A DNA stretch of 64,000 bases from CAISIP01 sp031396205 (GTDB lineage Bacteria > Pseudomonadota > Gammaproteobacteria > Burkholderiales > Burkholderiaceae_C). Below the pieces are notes generated by a model that ran no database searches, was not told where the DNA came from, and was given only the letters and a program-made list of their open reading frames with translations. Location of the stretch: NCBI GenBank assembly GCA_031396205.1, contig JANNKH010000074.1, forward strand, positions 12,264 through 76,263. Direction: 5' to 3'. The position numbers and the translations under genes are program-made. Positions 7,810 through 15,664 of the stretch are shown here, piece by piece; positions within the stretch are counted from its first letter, which is position 1, and every line of letters starts with the position of its first letter.

Positions 7810-9456
7810 ATGTCCTATCAAGCCGAAACCCGGCGCCGCCGCACCTTTGCCATCATCTCCCACCCGGACGCCGGCAAGACCACGTTGACGGAGAAGCTGC
7901 TGCTGTTTTCCGGCGCAATTCAGATCGCCGGTTCGGTCAAGGCGCGCAAGGCAACGCGCCATGCCACCAGCGACTGGATGGAGATCGAGAAGCAGCGCGG
8001 CATTTCGGTTGCCAGCTCGGTGATGCAGATGGTCTACCGGGACCATGTCATCAACCTGCTCGACACCCCTGGCCACAAGGACTTCTCCGAGGACACCTAC
8101 CGTGTACTCACCGCGGTCGACGCCGCTTTGATGGTCATCGACGCCGCCAACGGTGTCGAAGCCCAGACGCGGCGGCTGATCGAGGTATGCCGCCAGCGCA
8201 ACACACCCATCATCACCTTCATCAACAAGATGGACCGCGAGGTGCGCGAGCCATTGGAGCTGCTCGACGAGGTCGAGCGCGAACTGGGCATGTCCTGTGT
8301 GCCGCTGACCTGGCCGGTTGGCCAGGGCAAGCATTTCGCCGGCATCGTCAACCTGCGCAGTAACGCCATGACGGTTTTCCAGGCTGGCCAGGACCGTCGG
8401 CCGCAGGACTTCGACACCCTGCCGCTTGCGCAACGCGATGCGCTGCGCAAGCGGTTCGGCCATGATTTCGAGCAGGCTGAGGCGAACATGGAGTTGGTCC
8501 GAGGTGCCTCACCCGCGTTCGACCGCAACGAATTCCTGGCCGGCCGCCAGACACCGGTGTTTTTCGGCTCGGGCGTCAACAATTTTGGCGTGATGGAGGT
8601 GCTCGATGCACTGGTCGACCTGGCGCCGCCGCCCCAGCCACGCATAAGCTCACTACGGCCGGCCAAGGCGGCTGCCGGCACTGATCAAGTGGTCAGGACA
8701 GTGGAACCGCAGGACGATGCGTTCTCCGGCGTGGTATTTAAGGTGCAGGCCAACATGGACCCATCGCACCGCGATCGCATTGCCTTTGTCCGCATCTGCT
8801 CGGGCAAATACACGCCAGGCTTGAAGCTCAGGGTCCAGCGCACCGGCAAGGAACTGCGCCCGACCAGCGTCGTCACTTTCATGAGTCAGCGGCGCGAAGC
8901 GGTGGAAGAAGCGTTTGCTGGCGACATCGTTGGCTTTACGACCCACGGCGGCGTGCAGCTTGGCGACACCATCACCGATGGCTCGGTGGCCCTGCAGTTC
9001 ACTGGTTTGCCCTTTTTCGCGCCGGAGCTATTTCAGACAGTCATCCTGAAAAATCCACTCCGTACCAAGCAATTGTCGCAAGGTTTGGCGCAGTTAGGCG
9101 AAGAAGGCGCCATACAGGTGTTTCGCCCGCATGTCGGCGGGCCCATGTTGCTGGGCGCCGTCGGACAACTGCAGTTCGAAGTGGTGCAGCACCGACTCAA
9201 GGGCGAATATGACGCCGATATCCGGCTCGAGTCGTGCCAGTATGTCGGCGCGCGCTGGATCACGGCCGACACGCCCCAGGAACTGCGGGCTTTCACCGAT
9301 GCCTATCCGATGCGCATGGCGCTGGACGCCGCCGACACATTGGCCTACCTGACGACATCCCAGTATGACGTGCGTCTGGCGCAGGAGCGGTTTCCGAAGA
9401 TCCATTTTCATCCGCTGCGCGAACATGCAGGGTTGGCACTCCAGGCGTCAGGATGA
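7810..9456 (+). CDS. prfC: Peptide chain release factor 3
   Basis: Translational GTPase that recycles RF1/RF2 from the ribosome after termination. At 548 residues it is slightly longer than typical RF3 (about 530). G1 is SHPDAGKTT at about 17-25, the switch region includes KQRGISVASS, G3 is DTPGHKDFSEDTYR at about 88, and G4 is NKMDRE at about 142; RF3-type C-terminal domains follow (GPMLLGAVGQLQFEVVQHRL). I chose ATG 7810 (MSYQAETRRRRTFAIISH) as the family-typical start. Longer in-frame starts would run back through the divergent ahcY riboswitch region. Its stop overlaps the next gene as ATGA. Confidence 0.95.
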   Translation: MSYQAETRRRRTFAIISHPDAGKTTLTEKLLLFSGAIQIAGSVKARKATRHATSDWMEIEKQRGISVASSVMQMVYRDHVINLLDTPGHKDFSEDTYRVLTAVDAALMVIDAANGVEAQTRRLIEVCRQRNTPIITFINKMDREVREPLELLDEVERELGMSCVPLTWPVGQGKHFAGIVNLRSNAMTVFQAGQDRRPQDFDTLPLAQRDALRKRFGHDFEQAEANMELVRGASPAFDRNEFLAGRQTPVFFGSGVNNFGVMEVLDALVDLAPPPQPRISSLRPAKAAAGTDQVVRTVEPQDDAFSGVVFKVQANMDPSHRDRIAFVRICSGKYTPGLKLRVQRTGKELRPTSVVTFMSQRREAVEEAFAGDIVGFTTHGGVQLGDTITDGSVALQFTGLPFFAPELFQTVILKNPLRTKQLSQGLAQLGEEGAIQVFRPHVGGPMLLGAVGQLQFEVVQHRLKGEYDADIRLESCQYVGARWITADTPQELRAFTDAYPMRMALDAADTLAYLTTSQYDVRLAQERFPKIHFHPLREHAGLALQASG

Positions 9457-10304
9457 TTCCGGGCGCCCCCATGCGGCCCATCGCCCAATGGTCCACAGAA
9501 GAAATAGCTGGTATTTTCGGTGTTTTTACTGACATTGACGACACATTGACGACACATGGCGCAATAACCGAAGAAGCCCTGGATGCGCTGGCGGCGCTGA
9601 AAGCAGCCGGCCTGCATGTGGTTGCCATCACCGGGCGCCCGGTCGGCTGGAGCGAGCCATTCGCCCGCAGTTGGCCCGTGGACGCCATCGTGGCCGAAAA
9701 TGGGTCCGTCGCTCTGGTGCGGGAAATGGCACACTCGCCGCACGGCGAAGTCCCGATCGGTGTGCATCGCCTGTACCAGCAGGACGCCGCCACACGCTTT
9801 GCCAATTTCCATCGTATGCAACGGGTGGCGCAGCACATCTTGCGCGAGGTTGCGGGCAGCTGCCTGGCGCGGGACTCGGCGGGCCGGGAGACTGATATCG
9901 CGATTGACCACAGCGAGTTCGTCCATCTACCACAAGAGGACATTACGCGGGTGATGGCCATCATGCAATCGGCTGGCATGTCGGCCACGGTCAGCAGCAT
10001 CCATATCAACGCCTGGTACGGCGGTCACAGCAAGCTCGAGGGTGCGCGCTGGATCGTGCGCGAACTGTTCGGCCGCGACCTCGACAAAGAATGCGAGCGA
10101 TGGGTCTATGTCGGCGACTCCACCAATGACCAGTTGATGTTCGCGGCCTTCGACAACAGTGTTGGCGTGGCCAATATCCGCCGTTTCCTGCCCGAATTGA
10201 CACATTTACCGCGTTTTGTCACCTGTTCAGATCGCGGCGCCGGATTTGCCGAGATGGCGGCTGCCTTGCTGAGCCGTCGCCTGCCGGCAAACAGCCGGGC
10301 CTGA
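9453..10304 (+). CDS. HAD-IIB phosphatase (mannosyl-3-phosphoglycerate phosphatase-like)
   Basis: Cof/MPGP-type haloacid dehalogenase hydrolase, 283 aa. Motif I is FTDIDDTLTTHG (nucleophile Asp and acid/base Asp), motif II VAITGRPVGW, and motif IV VGDSTNDQLMF with the Mg-binding Asp pair. The cap between them (HINAWYGGHSKLEGARW) resembles sugar-phosphate phosphatases of the MPGP group. No mannosyl-phosphoglycerate synthase is nearby, so the substrate is open. The gene starts inside the prfC stop (ATGA), so the two are probably translated together. An internal ATG at 9471 is an alternative start. The motif-I codons contain an imperfect 11-bp direct repeat that appears to be coincidental. Confidence 0.8.
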   Translation: MIPGAPMRPIAQWSTEEIAGIFGVFTDIDDTLTTHGAITEEALDALAALKAAGLHVVAITGRPVGWSEPFARSWPVDAIVAENGSVALVREMAHSPHGEVPIGVHRLYQQDAATRFANFHRMQRVAQHILREVAGSCLARDSAGRETDIAIDHSEFVHLPQEDITRVMAIMQSAGMSATVSSIHINAWYGGHSKLEGARWIVRELFGRDLDKECERWVYVGDSTNDQLMFAAFDNSVGVANIRRFLPELTHLPRFVTCSDRGAGFAEMAAALLSRRLPANSRA

Positions 10305-10317
10305 TCAGGTCGGGCGC

Positions 10318-11526
10318 ATGGCACTGGCCGATCGCCATCCGCAAGCCCGGCTCGGGTTGACGAGCATATTCGGGTCGACTTTTCTGGAACTCATCGGCTA
10401 CTTCATGCTGTTGCCGCTGCTGCTGTTGCGACTCAAGAGTGCCGATGTGTCGAGCTCCGTGGCCGGCCTGTTCGCCGCATGCGGCTGGGCCGGCATATTC
10501 CTGTTCACACCATTCAGCTCCTGGGTCGCACAACGGCTGGGACGGCGCCCGGCGCTCTGGCTCGCGGCCGGGGCGCCAGCGCTGGCCGCATTGGGATTCG
10601 CGTTCACCGATGATCTCGCGACCTGGTTCATGCTGGAACTCATTGCGGGCGCGGCTTCGGGCCTGCGCTGGGTACTGGCCGAGTCCGTGGTGGCCGAATT
10701 CGCGCCCGCCGGCCAGCGGGGTCGTTATGTCGGCCTGTTCGAAACCATGGTCGGTACTACGTTCGTGATCGGCCCAGCGCTGCTGGTGTGGATCGGCCCG
10801 ACTAGCGCTACGGCCTTGTGGACGGCCATCGGTTTCATCTTCGCCGGGCTATTTTGGACGTTTCTGGTACCCAGACTGCCTGCGTCGCCAGACGCATCGA
10901 CCTCGCCGGTCGGCATTCGCGGCGTTTGGCACGCATTGGTGCAGCACCCGATCATCATGCTGGCTGGCTTCATGGGCGGATTTTTCGAGAGCGGCGTCAC
11001 CTCCATCCTGCCACTGTACGGCCTGGCCTTGGGCCTGGGTGCGGCCGCCGCGGCTTTGCTGGTGGCCGCCAGTGGACTGGGCAGTGCGCTGATGATGTTG
11101 CCCGTTGGATTGGTCGCAGACCGGATTCGTGACCCGGCCGCGGGACGGCACACGTTGATGGTGGGACTGGCCTGCCTGACCCTGGCGGCAACTTTGCTCC
11201 TGCCACTGGTCGCCCACATCGACTGGCTCGCCTGGCCCATCGTGTTCCTGTGGGGCGGCGCCGGCGGCAGCCTGTACACGTTGGCAATGATCGACATTGG
11301 TTCGCGCGAGACTGGTGTCACGCTGGTCAACAGCACCGCCGTACTGGTGCTCACCTATACCTTCGGCAGCATGGTCGCTTCGGGCGTCTCGGGAGCATTG
11401 CTGCAATGGTCGCCCGAATTTGGGTTTCCGGCGACGCTCGCGTCGGTGGCGGGGCTCGGTTGCTACGCTTTACTGCGGGCCCGGCAACGATCAAGCGCAA
11501 CACCCTTGCGCCCTGGGCCATTGTGA
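10318..11526 (+). CDS. MFS transporter (DHA1-like, 12 TM)
   Basis: Inner-membrane secondary transporter of 402 residues with about twelve hydrophobic segments in two halves. The loop between helices 2 and 3 contains the MFS A-motif variant AQRLGRRPALWLAAG, and the second half repeats it as GLVADRIRDPAAGRHTLMVG. The sequence GASGLRWVLAESVVAEFAPAGQRGRYVGLFETMVG marks helices 4-5. The substrate is not recognisable; drug efflux or sugar/organic-acid export are both possible. It follows the HAD phosphatase by 13 bp on the same strand. A decayed copy of its C-terminal third lies 1.3 kb downstream (12853-13080). Confidence 0.85.
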   Translation: MALADRHPQARLGLTSIFGSTFLELIGYFMLLPLLLLRLKSADVSSSVAGLFAACGWAGIFLFTPFSSWVAQRLGRRPALWLAAGAPALAALGFAFTDDLATWFMLELIAGAASGLRWVLAESVVAEFAPAGQRGRYVGLFETMVGTTFVIGPALLVWIGPTSATALWTAIGFIFAGLFWTFLVPRLPASPDASTSPVGIRGVWHALVQHPIIMLAGFMGGFFESGVTSILPLYGLALGLGAAAAALLVAASGLGSALMMLPVGLVADRIRDPAAGRHTLMVGLACLTLAATLLLPLVAHIDWLAWPIVFLWGGAGGSLYTLAMIDIGSRETGVTLVNSTAVLVLTYTFGSMVASGVSGALLQWSPEFGFPATLASVAGLGCYALLRARQRSSATPLRPGPL

Positions 11527-11565
11527 CGCTCGAAGGGAGATGCGACTCGTCACGGGATTGCGTCA

Positions 11566-12306
11566 TCACACCAGCGGGCGCACGGCAGGTTGTCCGTCAC
11601 CCCAGATGTCAGCCAGACGTTCCAGCGCTTTCGGATTGACGATCACAAGCTTTCCGTCGCGGATGCGGTGCAGGCCGCGCCGCTCCAGCACCCTCAGGGT
11701 GCGGTGGGTATGGGCCAGCGACAGTCCCATGGCATCGGCAATCAATTGCTGGGTCAGCGGAAACGGTACGCCATCGGCGGGCACGGGTTGCAAAAGCGCC
11801 GCCGCGCGCTTGTACAGCAAAAGCAACAGTGTGGCCAGTCTTTCGGCGGCATTGCGGCGTCCGACCGACAACAGGTTATCGTCAACCAGCGCCTCTTCGT
11901 GCGCTGCGAGCCAGGTAATGGCATAACCCAGCTCCGGCGCGCCACGATGGACCTGCCACAGGGTGTCGCGACGAAACGGGCACAACCAGACATCGGTCAG
12001 GGCCTCGACGCCGTGCAGCGACGCCTCCACGACTTTCTCCTGCAAGCCGATGAAATCGCCTGGCAACAGAAAATTGAGTACTTGACGGCGCCCGTCCTTC
12101 AGGGTCTTGAACCGATAGGCCCAGCCCGAAAACAGGGTGAACAGCGGCGCATTGGCCTGACCTTCGACAATCAGGGCGGCGCCAGCCGGCTTGTGCATCT
12201 GTGGCAGTCGCAGTGACTCGACCATCGCCCGATGCTCGTCTGCAATTGGCTCGAAGATGCCCACTTCACGTAGCGGGCATTCGGAACATCGAACCGAGGT
12301 CACCAT
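11566..12306 (-). CDS. Crp/Fnr-family transcriptional regulator
   Basis: A 246-residue regulator. It has an N-terminal cNMP-type beta-barrel (LPQMHKPAGAALIVEGQ, FLLPGDFIGLQEKV) and a C-terminal Crp-type winged helix (PLTQQLIADAMGLSLAHTHRTLRVLERRGL). A CSECPLR motif near the N-terminus supplies two cysteines but not the full four-cysteine FNR pattern, so oxygen sensing by an iron-sulfur cluster is not demonstrated. I chose ATG 12306 because AGGAG precedes it by about five bases; an in-frame start eight codons upstream has no such site. It is convergent with the MFS gene and divergent from the BLUF-like gene. Targets are unknown. Confidence 0.88.
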   Translation of the reverse strand: MVTSVRCSECPLREVGIFEPIADEHRAMVESLRLPQMHKPAGAALIVEGQANAPLFTLFSGWAYRFKTLKDGRRQVLNFLLPGDFIGLQEKVVEASLHGVEALTDVWLCPFRRDTLWQVHRGAPELGYAITWLAAHEEALVDDNLLSVGRRNAAERLATLLLLLYKRAAALLQPVPADGVPFPLTQQLIADAMGLSLAHTHRTLRVLERRGLHRIRDGKLVIVNPKALERLADIWGDGQPAVRPLV

Positions 12307-12432
12307 GGGCTCTCCTATGCGCATCGACACTGCATTTTGGCCGTCAACACTACATCAAATGATGCTGCAACCGATCCACGAGCCCGTAACAATCGCCGCT
12401 TCATCGCAACAGCAATCGCGCCCCAGTTTGAC

Positions 12433-12828
12433 ATGATACTTCGCACCATCTTGTGTGTCGGCCAATTGCAGATCGACGCCACCTCCATCGGGACGCTGTT
12501 CCGCGAGACGCGATCGCTCTGCGAGGCGGCCAAGATCCTTGGCGCCATCGTTTCTGATGGCGAGCGTATCGCCCACGTCCTGCACGGGCCGCAAGATCGG
12601 GTCATGCAGGTCCTTGCGCGGACGTCAACGGATCCACGCCTGAGCGAGACAGCAATACTGGCGCAGCTGGATGTCGACGACGACGGCACTAAATGGCCAT
12701 TGTCCGGTTGGAAGGCCGGTTGGGCGACGCCCGACGTGCTGGACGAAATGACATCATGGTCCCATTCGGGATCAGCGGACGCGTTCCCGGTGTGCCTGTC
12801 CCTGCTCGGCCGTTGTGATCTTCTGTAA
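12433..12828 (+). CDS. Degenerate BLUF-like domain protein
   Basis: A 131-residue protein whose first about 105 residues follow the BLUF fold pattern: strand ILRTILCVGQ, a helix, AKILGAIVSDGERIAHVLHGP (compare the usual G-I-T-G-x-L/G-x-F-x-Q-x-L-E-G-P), DRVMQVLARTSTDPRL, and a closing SGWKAGWA. The usual flavin-chemistry residues seem absent: the strand-1 Tyr position is Leu/Cys, the helix-2 Asn is replaced, and the Gln before LEGP is His. I therefore doubt that it is a photoreceptor. The last 20 residues are poorly conserved and may be derived from the decayed MFS fragment that follows. No strong ribosome site is visible; ATG 12433 was chosen by domain boundary. Confidence 0.5.
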   Translation: MILRTILCVGQLQIDATSIGTLFRETRSLCEAAKILGAIVSDGERIAHVLHGPQDRVMQVLARTSTDPRLSETAILAQLDVDDDGTKWPLSGWKAGWATPDVLDEMTSWSHSGSADAFPVCLSLLGRCDLL

Positions 12829-12852
12829 CCCGGCGTTGACGCCGCTGGAGCG

Positions 12853-13080
12853 CGCTCGCTCATGGTGGCCCTGGCTGCAACGACCGTTATGCCGCCGGCA
12901 ACCCACTTCGGCTGACTTGACTGGCCGATCGTCTTCCTGTGGGGTCGGACCGGGGGCAGCCTCCAAACCTTGGCGCTGATCGACATAGGCGCGCGCGAGA
13001 CCCGCGTCGCACCAGGCAACAGCACCGCCGTGCTGGTTTCGACCCACATGTTTTGCAGCCTGACCGCGTCTGCCACCGGG
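12853..13080 (+). pseudogene. Decayed C-terminal fragment of an MFS transporter
   Basis: Hand translation of the plus strand gives RSLMVALAATTVMPPATHFG, a stop at 12913-12915, then LDWPIVFLWGRTGGSLQTL, ALIDIGARETRV and NSTAVLVSTHMF. This matches residues of the intact upstream MFS protein (HTLMVGLACLTLAATLL.., LAWPIVFLWGGAGGSLYTL, AMIDIGSRETGV, NSTAVLVLTYTF) in order and spacing. It is therefore a non-functional relic of a duplicated or related MFS gene, starting without an initiation codon and ended by the tandem repeat at 13092. It explains most of the 284 bp between the BLUF-like gene and the kinase. Confidence 0.8.
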
Positions 13081-13091
13081 CGGCAGCGGGT

Positions 13092-13141
13092 CAGGGCACG
13101 CCGACGCCCCCCTTAGCAGGGCACGCCGACGCCCCCCTTAG
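13092..13141. repeat. Exact 25-bp tandem duplication at the kinase 3' end
   Basis: Bases 13092-13116 are repeated without change at 13117-13141. The proximal copy (minus strand) encodes the last codons of the histidine kinase (GGVGVPC and stop); the distal copy lies just beyond the stop. The unit ends in a run of six G (minus strand). The duplication does not break the gene but may have changed its last residues. Confidence 0.9.
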
Positions 13142-14474
13142 CTGCCGGTGCCAGTGGCAAACGGGCCGTCACCGTCGTGCCCAATCCCGGACGCGACGTG
13201 ATCTGCATGCTGCCGCCATGGGCTTCGACGCGATAACGCATGCCGGCCAGACCATGCCGGCCGACCGCCGCACCGCGCACATCGAACCCGACGCCATCGT
13301 CCTGTACCGAAACATGCACCGCGCCATCGGTCGGATGGTCCAGGCGCACCACAACGCGATGGGCGCGCGCGTATTTGCGAATGTTCGTCAGGGATTCCTG
13401 CACCAGCCGGTAGATCGTCAGCCGCACGTCCGGGGGCAGGTCCACATCGTCCAATGCCTGCTCCACCTCGATACCGAGCCCTTCGGCGGCGTCCTCGCAC
13501 AACCTGCGCAGGCTGCTCGTCAGTCCCAGATGGTCGAGCGACGAGGGGTGCAGATCCTCGATAATCCGTCGCTTGAGGGTGATGCCTTCATTGATGCGAT
13601 CATTGACCTTCTGAATCCGCTCCGCCAGCTCGGCCGGCAGCGCGCTGGCGCTGCGCACCCGCGCCAAATCCAGTTTTGCGGCCGTCAGCAGCCCGCCGAG
13701 TTCATCGTGCAACTCCCGCGCCAACCGCTGGCGCTCATCCTCGCGCACCGACATGACATGGGTCGCCAACGCGCGCAGATCATCGGTGCGGGCAATAACC
13801 TCGTGCTGGAGTTGCTCCGCGTACAAAGTCCGCTCGCGCGCCTGGGCACGCAACTGGCGCATATACAGATAAAGCCCCAGAACGGCCAGGCACGTCAGCG
13901 TCAGTACCGCAATCCGGTTGACAAACAGGCTCTCATACAAAGAGATGCGTGCACCCGTTTGCATATGGGCGGCGCTATTCAATGCCCTGTCAAAGGAGGC
14001 GCGAATGGTGTTCGTGTGCTGTTTGCCCAGGCCGGACTCCACGAGATCAATGGCATCCACGTCTTTGCCTTCGGTCTTGAGCTCGATGGTTCGCACCAGC
14101 ATTGCCAAGTGGGCGGTGATCGTGGCTTGCAGCTGGTCGACCTCCGCCCGGCTCGTCCCTTCGCGCGCACGCAGGAACGCCAGCGTTGGCGCAATCACCT
14201 CCGGTAGCCGACCGGCAGCCGTCCGATACGTGGCCATGTAGGCCTCCTTGCCGGTCAGCAGGTAACCGCGCTGCGCCGTCTCCGCATCGGTCAGAAGCTG
14301 GAGCGCCCGGCTGGCCTCGATGCGCGCGTCGGTCAAGGCAATACCCCCATCCAGGGTCCGCACGGCCATGCGGTAGGTCCCCTCGTTGACGACCACAACC
14401 ACCAGCGCACCGGCAACGATGAGCGGAAAGCCGAAACGATTCCGGACCAGTGACGCAAAGAAATCTTTTAGCAT
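13113..14474 (-). CDS. Membrane sensor histidine kinase (CHASE3 + HisKA_3 + HATPase)
   Basis: Sensor kinase of about 453 aa. A first TM helix (about 13-30, FGFPLIVAGALVVVVV) is followed by a periplasmic CHASE3-type four-helix region (ALQLLTDAETAQRGYLLTGKE is the usual CHASE3 signature) and a second TM (about 185-205). The cytoplasmic part has the NarL-type H-box ELHDELGG with His near residue 256, N-box ESLTNIRKYARAH, G1 DDGVGFD and G2 GRHGLAGM. It should phosphorylate a NarL/LuxR-type response regulator, but none is adjacent, so it is an orphan kinase here. I prefer ATG 14474 because GAGGG lies six bases before it; ATG 14480 would place that site too close. The 3' end lies in a tandem duplication. 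Confidence 0.9.
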   Translation of the reverse strand: MLKDFFASLVRNRFGFPLIVAGALVVVVVNEGTYRMAVRTLDGGIALTDARIEASRALQLLTDAETAQRGYLLTGKEAYMATYRTAAGRLPEVIAPTLAFLRAREGTSRAEVDQLQATITAHLAMLVRTIELKTEGKDVDAIDLVESGLGKQHTNTIRASFDRALNSAAHMQTGARISLYESLFVNRIAVLTLTCLAVLGLYLYMRQLRAQARERTLYAEQLQHEVIARTDDLRALATHVMSVREDERQRLARELHDELGGLLTAAKLDLARVRSASALPAELAERIQKVNDRINEGITLKRRIIEDLHPSSLDHLGLTSSLRRLCEDAAEGLGIEVEQALDDVDLPPDVRLTIYRLVQESLTNIRKYARAHRVVVRLDHPTDGAVHVSVQDDGVGFDVRGAAVGRHGLAGMRYRVEAHGGSMQITSRPGLGTTVTARLPLAPAAKGGVGVPC

Positions 14475-14596
14475 GACCATCCCTCAGGGTGTATGCGACA
14501 CCGGCACGCCGCTTGGCGGGACACTGCATGTCAACCGTTCAAGTTACGCGATCGCCAGCTGCGTTGCGCGCCTCGATGCAGTATCGCCGCCTGCCG

Positions 14597-15643
14597 TCAG
14601 CGGGCAAGCCTTTCAAAACCTTCGAGCACGTTCACCGCGTTGACGCCCAGCTGCGCCACAGCGTATCCCCCCTCGAAGACGAATACCGTCGGCAGGTCGG
14701 CACGCGCAATGTCATCACCCACCGCGAAATAATCCTTTCCCTGCAGCTGAAAGCCCGAGATGGGGTCGCCCTCGTAGGTGTCGAGCCCCAGCGACACGAC
14801 CAGCGCCTGTGGCCGGAAATCCGCCACCCGGCGCAACGCAAAGCGCAGCGCTTCCCGCCAAACCACGAAATCGGTGCCACGGGGCAGCGGCAGGTTGAAG
14901 TTGTAACCGGCGCCGGTCCCGTGACCGGTTTCATCCGAGTGGCCCAGGAAGAACGGGTATTCGGTCCGGGGGTCGCCATGGATGCTGGTCACCAGCACAT
15001 CGGGGCGTTCGTAGAAGATGGCCTGGCTGCCGTTGCCATGGTGGTAGTCGACATCCAGGATCGCCACCCGCGCCAGTCCTTGGTCGCGCAGGTGCTGTGC
15101 CGCCAGCGCCGCATTGTTCAAGAAGCAATAGCCACCGAAAAAATCGGCTCCGGCGTGGTGCCCCGGCGGTCGACTCAACGCAAAAGCCGACCGGGCACCG
15201 CGCGCCACAGTGCGCGCCGCACTGAGCGCACACAACGCGCCCTCGCGCGCAGCAATCCAGGTGCCCGAGGTCAGCGGCGATCCGGTGTCGAATGCATAGA
15301 GCCCGATGCGCGCCGCAAAGTTGTCGGGCGACACATCCCTGCGCAGGCCCTGGTTGGGCCAGACAGACGGCAGGGCGTCGCGGTCCGCGTTCGCCGGATC
15401 GAGCGCCACCCAGTCGTCCCACGCCCGTCGCAAAAACTGCAGATAGTCGCGGCTATGCACCCGTTCCAGCACCGTGTCGTCGAACGACTCGGGCGCCAGC
15501 ACCGGCCCCAGCTTGCGCCCGGTCAGTTCGGACAGCACACCGTCAACCCTGGCTGCCAGTTCAAAGCATGGCACCATCTGGCCGCGGAACATCTCCTGCC
15601 GGCCCTGGTGCTGCACATGCTTGTGGTTGAAAAAGGTAATCAT
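14597..15643 (-). CDS. Histone deacetylase-family hydrolase (acetylpolyamine amidohydrolase-like)
   Basis: Zinc-dependent deacylase of 348 residues. Diagnostic blocks are SRPPGHHAG (tandem catalytic His), GYCFLNNAALAA, AILDVDYHHGNGSQ (Zn-binding Asp and His), SLGLDTYEGDP (second Zn Asp) and VFEGGYAVAQLG (Gly-Gly-Tyr transition-state residue). The N-terminus MITFFNHKHVQHQGRQEMFRG resembles the bacterial acetylpolyamine amidohydrolases. Likely substrates are acetylated polyamines or other small amides, though protein deacetylation cannot be excluded. It lies between the kinase and uvrA on the same strand, with a 21-bp gap to the uvrA stop. Confidence 0.9.
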   Translation of the reverse strand: MITFFNHKHVQHQGRQEMFRGQMVPCFELAARVDGVLSELTGRKLGPVLAPESFDDTVLERVHSRDYLQFLRRAWDDWVALDPANADRDALPSVWPNQGLRRDVSPDNFAARIGLYAFDTGSPLTSGTWIAAREGALCALSAARTVARGARSAFALSRPPGHHAGADFFGGYCFLNNAALAAQHLRDQGLARVAILDVDYHHGNGSQAIFYERPDVLVTSIHGDPRTEYPFFLGHSDETGHGTGAGYNFNLPLPRGTDFVVWREALRFALRRVADFRPQALVVSLGLDTYEGDPISGFQLQGKDYFAVGDDIARADLPTVFVFEGGYAVAQLGVNAVNVLEGFERLAR

Positions 15644-15664
15644 GGTGGGTGCGGGTAATTGTGA

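Noticed and set aside
9533..9556. 11-bp imperfect tandem repeat in the HAD gene
   Set aside because: It encodes the normal DIDDTLT catalytic motif of the family, so protein constraint explains it.
12433..12828. Blue-light photoreceptor (functional BLUF)
   Set aside because: The Tyr, Asn and Gln positions that define the flavin photocycle seem replaced; only a BLUF-like fold is supported.
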